Shown piece by piece: positions 31,851-37,276 of a stretch of DNA of 37,276 bases (its first letter is position 1; every line of letters begins with the position of its first letter). The stretch covers positions 1-37,276 of the forward strand of contig JAAAPI010000185.1 of NCBI GenBank assembly GCA_009908325.1, read 5' to 3'. Origin of the DNA: Verrucomicrobiota bacterium (GTDB taxonomy: Bacteria; Verrucomicrobiota; Verrucomicrobiia; Opitutales; Coraliomargaritaceae). The translations under genes and the position numbers were made by a program. Under the pieces are notes generated by a model. The model was not told the origin of the DNA, ran no database searches, and worked only from the letters and a program-made list of their open reading frames with translations.

Positions 31851-33328
31851 TGGCAGAGATCGACACGGCAAGACGAGTCGGTCAAAACCGTAGTCGGGCG
31901 GGCTTGCCCCCCGACCTCGGAGCGGATTGGTTGCTCAGTCCGCTCGGGCAGGGCGGCGGAGCCAACCCTGCTACGGTTTGCCGCTCATTCTTTCTCGATC
32001 TTGTTCAACCTTTGCTTCTCATTCCCCTCCTCGCCGTGACAATCGGATCGCAGGCCACCGCCAGCGAGCGGACTGTGACTCCCGGCGAATCGCTGCAACA
32101 AGCCATCAGGCAGGCCGCGCCCGGCGATACCTTGATTCTCTCAGAAGGTCGGCACGCAGGCCCGGTCACCATCGACCGTTCGCTCATCCTGCGGGGCCGC
32201 CCCGGATCGATCATCGACGGCGGGCGCGAGGGCTCGGTGATTGCCGTGCGGGCCGACGACGTGCGCATCGAGAGTCTGACCATCCGCAACTCCGGACTGC
32301 GGCTGCAGCGGGACGAGGCCGGCATCCACTCCACCGGAGCAAACACGGCGGTGGCCGACAATCGTATCGAAAGTTGCCTGCATGGTATTTATTTTCGTGA
32401 AGTCCGGGGCGGGCGGATCACCGGCAACACGGTGCTCGGTGCCACCGGCGGCGATCGCGAGGCTCCTTTTGACGCTTTGACAGTCGGTGCGCCGGTGGCC
32501 AACCAGCCCGGTCTTTGCGCGGTGGGCCAATTGAACGAGAACCGGCGGGGCAACGGCATCCACCTCTGGAGCTCCAGCGAAGTGCGCATCGAGGGCAACC
32601 GCGTGGCCCGCACCCGCGACGGCATTTACTTTTCCTTCGCCGACCGTTGCGAGGTCTCGCACAACGAAGTGCGGGAGACGCGTTACGGACTGCACTACAT
32701 GTATAGCGACGAAAATCATTTCCACCACAACCACTTCTCTGAAAACGGCGCGGGCGCGGCGCTGATGTATTCGGGTGATTTACGGGTGGAGGAAAATCGC
32801 TTTACCGCCAACCGGGGCCGTCGTGCCTATGGCATGCTCCTGCAGTCGGTGGACAACTCGACTTTCACCGATAACGAAGTCTTCGATAATACCATTGGGA
32901 TCTATGCGGAAAACAGCCAGAATAATCGCTTCATCGGCAACCGGCTCCATGGCAATTATGTCGCCTTCCTGATGGGCGGGAGTTCGGCGGATAATATTCT
33001 CGGACAAACTCACTTCGCCCGCAACTGGCACAGCGTGGAGGTGGACGGTTCGACGGAGCGTAACCAATGGCATGCGTCAGCGGGCGGCAATCGCTGGCAG
33101 GGTTCGCCTGAGCCCGATCTGGATGGTGATAGCCGGGGCGATTTCGTGCACCGTGAGCTCGATTTGCTGGGATCTCTGCGAAGGGATTTTCCCGTCGCCG
33201 GGTTGCTTTCGGGCAGCGCGGGCTTGGAGGTGCTGCGGTTTGCGGCCTCCCGGAGCGGAGCAAACAATTCACGGGTGATCGTAGATCCGCGACCGCTCAT
33301 ACGACCCATCGAAACGAGTTGGCCATGA
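31850..33328 (+). CDS. nosD: NosD copper-site maturation protein with an inserted N-terminal stretch
   Basis: A 492-residue periplasmic protein made of right-handed beta-helix (CASH/parallel beta-helix) repeats, such as NRVARTRDGIYFSFADRCEV and YGLHYMYSDENHFHHNHF. NosD works with the NosFY ABC transporter to build the CuZ site of NosZ, probably delivering sulfur. ATG 31850 follows AGAAGGAG. The export signal (PLLLIPLLAVTIGSQATAS) begins only near residue 53, because residues 14-42 or so are encoded by a REP-doublet element inserted in frame. Without it the signal would have a normal length. The last codons overlap nosF as ATGA. Confidence 0.92.
   Translation: MAEIDTARRVGQNRSRAGLPPDLGADWLLSPLGQGGGANPATVCRSFFLDLVQPLLLIPLLAVTIGSQATASERTVTPGESLQQAIRQAAPGDTLILSEGRHAGPVTIDRSLILRGRPGSIIDGGREGSVIAVRADDVRIESLTIRNSGLRLQRDEAGIHSTGANTAVADNRIESCLHGIYFREVRGGRITGNTVLGATGGDREAPFDALTVGAPVANQPGLCAVGQLNENRRGNGIHLWSSSEVRIEGNRVARTRDGIYFSFADRCEVSHNEVRETRYGLHYMYSDENHFHHNHFSENGAGAALMYSGDLRVEENRFTANRGRRAYGMLLQSVDNSTFTDNEVFDNTIGIYAENSQNNRFIGNRLHGNYVAFLMGGSSADNILGQTHFARNWHSVEVDGSTERNQWHASAGGNRWQGSPEPDLDGDSRGDFVHRELDLLGSLRRDFPVAGLLSGSAGLEVLRFAASRSGANNSRVIVDPRPLIRPIETSWP
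31890..31974. repeat. REPIN-like palindromic element, copy 1, inside nosD
   Basis: The unit starts GTAG and ends CTAC. Two hairpins sit in inverted orientation: 31894-31914 (nine pairs around a TT tip with one bulge) and 31948-31971 (GCAGGG/CCCTGC plus inner GGC/GCC). The flanks extend the inverted repeat to AAACCGTAG and CTACGGTTT. A GTAG tetranucleotide next to a hairpin is the mark of REP sequences moved by RAYT transposases. A second copy is at 34057-34140. Confidence 0.8.
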
Positions 33329-34038
33329 TCCAATGGAGCGATATACATTTGAGCCTCAAAGGGCAGCCTGTGCTGCGCGGCTTTGATCTGACGCCGGTAC
33401 CCGGGCAGCTGAACCTGCTGATCGGTTCGAACGGGGCCGGAAAATCGACTGCCTTGAAGGTCGCCGCCGGTCTCTGGCGTCCCCGATCCGGAGAGCTGCG
33501 CTTCGAGAGCAAAGTCATGCACCACCGCGAGTCCCGTTTTGGGCGGATCGCCTATTTGCCGCAGTCGCCGCTCTTTCATCCACGCCTGCGAGTGCGTGAG
33601 CTGATTCGTTTTTATGCCCGGCTAGAGGGGGCAGATCTGTCGGAGGCCGAGATCGCCCTGGAACGCTTTGGCCTGGAGGCTCATCGCCATCACCGCAGCG
33701 TGGAACTTTCCGGCGGCTTGCGGCAGCGGCTCGGGTTGGCGATATTGTCGCTCTCGTCCGCACCGGTCTGGTTGCTTGACGAGCCCGGCCTCAGTCTCGA
33801 TCCACTCTGGCGTCGAAAACTCCAATCCTGGCTCAAAGAGGCCAGCAGCTCGGGTCGAACCGTGCTGGCCGCGACCCACCTGCTGGCGGAGTGGGAGGGC
33901 CGTGCCGATACATGCTACCTTTGCGAAAACGGTCGTATCGACGGGGAGTTGGATCCCGCGCATTTGCGGGAGGCGCATTTGCGGCTGGAGGGCGGTTTCG
34001 GGACGGATCGCCGAAGTCAGGAAGGAGTGTCGGCATGA
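33325..34038 (+). CDS. nosF: NosF ABC transporter ATPase
   Basis: A 237-residue ATPase of the NosDFY complex. Walker A is GSNGAGKST (K40), the ABC signature is ELSGGLRQRLGLA, and Walker B is VWLLDEPGLSLD. ATHLLAEWE supplies the switch His. It powers NosY and drives NosD-dependent assembly of CuZ. ATG 33325 overlaps the nosD stop by 4 bp; a TTG two codons earlier is also in frame. The C-terminal tail after the ABC core is short. Its stop overlaps a small ORF (ATGA). Confidence 0.93.
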   Translation: MIQWSDIHLSLKGQPVLRGFDLTPVPGQLNLLIGSNGAGKSTALKVAAGLWRPRSGELRFESKVMHHRESRFGRIAYLPQSPLFHPRLRVRELIRFYARLEGADLSEAEIALERFGLEAHRHHRSVELSGGLRQRLGLAILSLSSAPVWLLDEPGLSLDPLWRRKLQSWLKEASSSGRTVLAATHLLAEWEGRADTCYLCENGRIDGELDPAHLREAHLRLEGGFGTDRRSQEGVSA

Positions 34039-34193
34039 GTCGCGCGTTCTCTTTCCGTAGTCGGGTTGGCTCTGCCGCCCGACGGAAGCATCCGGGGTGT
34101 CCCATTCCTACAGGCAGGGCGGCAGAGCCAACCCTGCTACGTTTGAATCGCCTTTGCTATGTCTGCGGGGATAAGGAAGGAGCCGCCGGATGA
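34035..34193 (+). CDS. 52-codon ORF between nosF and nosY, formed around a repeat element
   Basis: This ORF starts inside the nosF stop (ATGA) and ends inside the nosY start (ATGA), with GGAAGGAG before both ATGs. More than half of its codons come from a REPIN-like element, the rest reads RLNRLCYVCGDKEGAAG. The bases around its start and around the nosY start are similar (GGAAGGAG, then ATGAG-CG), as if the original junction had been duplicated or split. It may be translated simply to keep coupling to nosY; a function for the peptide is doubtful. Confidence 0.4.
   Translation: MSRAFSFRSRVGSAARRKHPGCPIPTGRAAEPTLLRLNRLCYVCGDKEGAAG
34057..34140. repeat. REPIN-like palindromic element, copy 2, between nosF and nosY
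   Basis: This copy is 84 bp from GTAG to CTAC. The first hairpin (34061-34082) has TCGGG/CCCGA with inner GGC/GCC, and the second (34114-34137) has GCAGGG/CCCTGC with inner GGC/GCC. The ends match copy 1 closely, while the middle 30 bp differs, as expected for REP doublets where only the REP arms are conserved. Confidence 0.8.
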
Positions 34194-34963
34194 GCCGGAT
34201 GGTATCGGCCTTATTCTTCCGTGAATGGGCGGCCTTGTCCGCCAGTCGCGTGGTTTGGGTTTTCGCGAGCGCTTGCCTGCTGGCCGGATTCGGGGTCGTG
34301 CTGGGTGCGGGCGAAGCCGATTCGGCAGTTTGGATGGCACTGCCTCTATTGCTTTATCTGGTGCCGCTATTGGGCCTGTTGGCCGGTGTATCCGCCGCCC
34401 TGGGCGACCTTGAGGAGGCACCCATGATGGTGCCTCGGGCACCCGGCCCGTTCATCCGATCCTGTGTCAAATGGCCGCTCTGGTCGGGACTGATCGCCCT
34501 GGCCGCTCTGGCCTGGCTGGCCCCGGCTGCGATTCGTTCCGGTGAAGCGGACAAGCTGTTGCAGCTCTGGGCCATGACGGCCGGAGAAGCCGCTATTTTT
34601 GTGGCACTCGGCTTGGCGCTCGGCCGACTGGTACCCGGCGGGGGGACTTCCGCTTACCTGACCGCGCTCTTTTTCGGCTTCCTCTTCATCGGCGGCGCTG
34701 GCGTGCTCGGCTGGGTCGCCGCCCGCAGCGACTTCTTTCAGGAGAATCCGCAGCTCTGGACCTTCGGTCTGATGGCGCATCCCGTCGAAGCCCTTCGAGT
34801 GGGTTTGATGTTCTCTCTCGACACCCTGCCGGTCGATGCCGAACGCCTGCCCGCAATCGCCCGCTGGTGGCTGGCGAATACCGGGCTCTGGTATGCCGCA
34901 CTCGTCCTGCTCTGGAGCAGCGTCGCCCTCGGCGCAGGCGCGTTCGCGCGGGAAAAGATCTGA
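34190..34963 (+). CDS. nosY: NosY ABC transporter permease
   Basis: A 257-residue membrane protein with about six hydrophobic helices (VVWVFASACLLAGFGVVLG, LPLLLYLVPLLGLLAG, SGLIALAALAWLAPAA, AIFVALGLALGRL, LTALFFGFLFIGGAGVLG and a last one near residue 240). It pairs with NosF in the transporter that serves NosD. ATG 34190 follows AAGGAAGGAG and overlaps the end of the small repeat-derived ORF. It ends the nos operon in this window. No nosL, nosR or nosX gene is seen after it, and the next gene lies convergent 23 bp away. Confidence 0.9.
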   Translation: MSRMVSALFFREWAALSASRVVWVFASACLLAGFGVVLGAGEADSAVWMALPLLLYLVPLLGLLAGVSAALGDLEEAPMMVPRAPGPFIRSCVKWPLWSGLIALAALAWLAPAAIRSGEADKLLQLWAMTAGEAAIFVALGLALGRLVPGGGTSAYLTALFFGFLFIGGAGVLGWVAARSDFFQENPQLWTFGLMAHPVEALRVGLMFSLDTLPVDAERLPAIARWWLANTGLWYAALVLLWSSVALGAGAFAREKI

Positions 34964-34986
34964 CCGCCGAAACCGGTCCCTGAAAG

Positions 34987-36405
34987 CTAACCTTTTATTA
35001 ACGAGGCTACGACATCGGCCGCGGTGTAGCTCTCTTCGTCGTCTTTCAGAAAATCCGAGATGCGACGAGCATCGTCGCCAGCGGTGAGAAGAATGGGTTC
35101 AGGCTTACCTTTGCGGGTCTGAGCCATGCCGACGCCGGACATGAGGCCGTTGCAGACGCACTTGCGGCCTAGGGTCTCCTCCGGTGCGCCGCCTTTGCGG
35201 ACGTAGTTCTGTTCCGGCTCGCCTGGGCAGCGGTAGCCGACGCTACCATCTTCGCGCCGGTAGGGAGTGCGCAGATAACCGAGATCGCAGACGCGCTGGC
35301 GGTCTTGATAAACCTCGTCATCGGAGAGTGTGCCATCAGCTTCCAGTACTTTGAAAGGAAAGCCGGTGGGCGAGGCGTAGGGATCGGTGAAGACTTTGGT
35401 TTCGCCCGCCAGGCTTTGGGAGATGGCACGGCTTTTGACTTCGGGATCGAGTCCCGATTCCTCGCAAAAGGCGAATGCGGTGCCGACCTGAATGCCCTGG
35501 GCCCCAAGTGCCTGGGCTTCGGCCAGTTTGCCGGGGCGGCCATAAGCACCCGCCAGCCAGAAGGGCAAGCCGAGGTCACGGATGGTCGCGATGTCGGGCT
35601 GATCGCGCTCCGTGAAAATGGGCTCGCCGGATTCGCTCAGTTGCAGGGGGCCGCGTGGAGGAGCGTTGTGACCGCCCGCGCTGGCACCTTCGACGACAAA
35701 GCCCTCGACCGAGCCTTCAGCGCGTTTGGCCAGTGTCTTGGCCAACACGGTGGACGAGATGATTCCGATGAAGGCGGGCCGTTTGAGCTGCATTTTCTCG
35801 AAGCCGTAATCCGTCGGGTCGAGCCGGTCGATGAAGCTCTCGCCCTCTAGTGCGCCCTGCACGTCTATTTTCATTTCGGCGGGCTCGTTGGCGGCGTATT
35901 GATCGAGGATACGTGGAATGGCACGGGGAATGCCCGCACCCATCAGCACGTAGTCCACTCCAGCCAGCATGGCACCATAAAGCGAGGAGAGGGTGGGGAT
36001 CTGGATCTTTTCCAGCAGGTTAATGCCGACGGCGCCGTCATGTCCGCGCTTGGCCAAGTGGACCTCCAAGAAGCAGCCGAGGATGGTGAGTTCGGCATGC
36101 AGCTTCTGTGCGAGATTCGGCATCGGAGTGCCACGGTAGGGCTGATCCGCTGCTTTGCCGCCGGGAATGAAGTAGCGCTGGAGCACTCGCTCGACCAGAT
36201 ACGGAAGGGGGAAGGCCTCCATGGCCTGACGCATCAGGCCGCCTGGGTCGCCGTCCTGCAGGCGACGAGCGAGTACGGTGCCCAAAGCGGTGCCGGAGAC
36301 CACGCCCAACTGACCGGTTTGCGAGACCGCCCGTGCGAGCGACCAGTTGGATACAGCGACGCCCATGCCGCCTTGAATGATGGATGGATGCATAAACGGT
36401 GTCAT
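34987..36405 (-). CDS. Nitronate monooxygenase / 2-nitropropane dioxygenase family flavoprotein
   Basis: A 472-residue FMN enzyme with a TIM barrel. The family start is clear (PSIIQGGMGVAVSNWSLARA), the catalytic His lies in EGASAGGHNAPPRGP, and FMN phosphate contacts are expected near WLAGAYGRPGKL and GAQGIQVGTAFAFCEES. It is longer than typical members (about 310-380) because of an extended middle and a Cys-bearing C-terminal part (CPGEPEQNYVRKGG, GRKCVCNGLMSGVG). This long subgroup may not act on nitronates. The gene follows the Ric gene by 9 bp, so it shares its FNR-type promoter and probably a role in nitrogen-oxide stress. Confidence 0.8.
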   Translation of the reverse strand: MTPFMHPSIIQGGMGVAVSNWSLARAVSQTGQLGVVSGTALGTVLARRLQDGDPGGLMRQAMEAFPLPYLVERVLQRYFIPGGKAADQPYRGTPMPNLAQKLHAELTILGCFLEVHLAKRGHDGAVGINLLEKIQIPTLSSLYGAMLAGVDYVLMGAGIPRAIPRILDQYAANEPAEMKIDVQGALEGESFIDRLDPTDYGFEKMQLKRPAFIGIISSTVLAKTLAKRAEGSVEGFVVEGASAGGHNAPPRGPLQLSESGEPIFTERDQPDIATIRDLGLPFWLAGAYGRPGKLAEAQALGAQGIQVGTAFAFCEESGLDPEVKSRAISQSLAGETKVFTDPYASPTGFPFKVLEADGTLSDDEVYQDRQRVCDLGYLRTPYRREDGSVGYRCPGEPEQNYVRKGGAPEETLGRKCVCNGLMSGVGMAQTRKGKPEPILLTAGDDARRISDFLKDDEESYTAADVVASLIKG

Positions 36406-36414
36406 CTCAAAATG

Positions 36415-37134
36415 CTATGAGGCGCGCTCCAGCACTGCGGGGAAGAGGACATTGTTTTCCAGGTGAAAGTGTTGTCCGGTATCGGCTTCGAGGTCGGCGA
36501 GTCCCGCGAAGAGGGCCCGGTAGGTGTTACAGGCCTCGGCGGGTGGCTGGTAGCTGTTGGTCAACTCGCGCAGCCGCGAGATCGAATCGATGATGCTTTC
36601 GTGTTCTTTCATTATCGCGTCGATCTGCTGCGAGCGAGTCGCTGCGTCAGCTTCGTTCTGAGGCTCGGCCAACGCGGGAAAAATGGTGCTCTCCTCGTGC
36701 CGAGCGTGCTCGGCCATTGTCTGCCCCATTTTGGTGAAGACTTGGTAAACTTCGACCAGTGAGGGCGTGTGCTCACCGTGGACTTGGGCCACGCGCTCCG
36801 CCATGGCGTGGATGCGGGGTAGTTCGCTGCGCAGAAAGCCGTGGTGCGTTTCCACGATGTGGCTGGTCAGTTCGCTCAACGACATTTCGGCGGCGTTGAT
36901 CTCTGATTCCGGCGCACGGCTGCCCTCGGCGTCCAGCGCATTGATCATCTTTTGCAGGTCGATCCCCTTGCGCTCGCAGGCCTTGCCCAGAGTCAATTTG
37001 CCCTGGCAGCAAAAACCGATATCGAAGCTCTGGAAGACCCGGCTTAGATTCGGATTTCCCGCGACGATTTCACCGACCGTTTGCTCGGCAAGAGGCAATT
37101 CTGTAGAATGAGTCGTGGTTGTATCTGTAGTCAT
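36415..37134 (-). CDS. ytfE: Di-iron Fe-S cluster repair protein Ric (YtfE/ScdA)
   Basis: A 239-residue cytoplasmic protein that restores Fe-S clusters damaged by nitric oxide or peroxide. The N-terminal ScdA/DUF542 domain has the Cys pair in FDIGFCCQGKLTLGKACE (residues 38-55). The rest is a hemerythrin-like four-helix bundle whose iron ligands are supplied by HHGFLRSELPRIH, EHARHEESTIFP, KEHESI and HFHLENNVLFP. The C-terminal ...LFPAVLER is typical. The start at 37134 lies 36 bp from an FNR-type palindrome, so it would be induced without oxygen or by NO. Confidence 0.93.
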   Translation of the reverse strand: MTTDTTTTHSTELPLAEQTVGEIVAGNPNLSRVFQSFDIGFCCQGKLTLGKACERKGIDLQKMINALDAEGSRAPESEINAAEMSLSELTSHIVETHHGFLRSELPRIHAMAERVAQVHGEHTPSLVEVYQVFTKMGQTMAEHARHEESTIFPALAEPQNEADAATRSQQIDAIMKEHESIIDSISRLRELTNSYQPPAEACNTYRALFAGLADLEADTGQHFHLENNVLFPAVLERAS

Positions 37135-37170
37135 AGGCCGACAGAGTATCCTAAAATTGCAGAATCAGTA

Positions 37171-37184
37171 TTGATCCAGATCAA
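37171..37184. promoter_or_regulatory. FNR/DNR-type site upstream of ytfE
   Basis: TTGAT-CCAG-ATCAA, identical to the SCO/azurin site, is centred 43.5 bp upstream of the ytfE ATG. TACTCT lies at -14 to -9, so the transcript would start about two bases before the ATG. On the other strand an ATG at 37267 may begin a divergent gene cut by the window end, which could share the site. Confidence 0.75.
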
Positions 37185-37276
37185 GAAAAGCTGTTTTTGA
37201 TATAGAGTCTCAAGAAAGCTGGAGCGAATTCGTCATCACTTTCCAGCGACAAGCCCCCTTTTATCCATGTCCACTC

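Overview
The window looks like a chromosomal segment of a Gram-negative bacterium, most likely from the Verrucomicrobiota (Opitutales-like) or a neighbouring PVC lineage. That placement is an inference from gene content: a clade II (Sec-exported, lipoprotein-type) nitrous oxide reductase cluster, many outer-membrane beta-barrels and lipoproteins, SCO and cytochrome c proteins, and weak Shine-Dalgarno use at many starts. No rRNA or tRNA is present to confirm it.

Region 1 (about 1-14,760) is a mobile element, probably an integrative and mobilizable element. It holds a large serine recombinase with a small winged-helix regulator (73-1927). A tight minus-strand run follows (2154-7570): two tandem PcfJ-like paralogs, a soluble VirD4/TraG-like ATPase, an HNH-like protein and several unknowns. 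A MOB relaxase with an unknown partner lies at 10,686-13,720. Cargo includes a ribbon-helix-helix plus nucleotidyltransferase pair (7696-8823), a DUF2779 protein that fuses a Cas4-like nuclease to a DnaQ-like domain (8803-10,614), and two unknown genes (13,836-14,760). No type IV secretion channel genes are visible, so transfer would depend on a helper.

Region 2 (14,848-20,014) holds an NO-response operon (DUF2249 protein, outer-membrane protein, NnrS), a metal-associated outer-membrane protein with a small CxxC protein, and a scar where a truncated nrdJ (class II ribonucleotide reductase) abuts an IS630-type transposase remnant.

Region 3 (20,040-26,763) is a heavy-metal RND efflux operon: a small Cys-rich exported protein, a CzcC-like outer-membrane factor, a CzcB-like adaptor with a Cys/His repeat domain, and a CzcA-like pump.

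Region 4 (26,855-37,134) is the N2O respiration region: a DGC-domain protein, cytochrome c and SCO (minus strand), azurin, nosZ, a NosB-like membrane protein, nosD, nosF and nosY (plus strand), then a nitronate monooxygenase-like gene and a Ric/YtfE NO-damage repair protein (minus strand).

Regions 2 and 4 are tied together by FNR/DNR-type sites (TTGAT-N4-ATCAA or one mismatch) in front of the DUF2249, DGC, SCO, azurin-nosZ and Ric genes, and possibly the CxxC gene. At three genes the palindrome is centred exactly 41.5 bp upstream of the ATG, with a TA-N3-T box at -12 to -7, which predicts leaderless mRNAs. The nos operon also carries two GTAG-bounded REP-doublet (REPIN-like) elements. One sits in frame in the N-terminal coding part of nosD. 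The other lies within a 52-codon ORF wedged between nosF and nosY. No nosR, nosL, nir or nor genes are visible, so the genome may reduce N2O and detoxify NO without full denitrification as far as this window shows.
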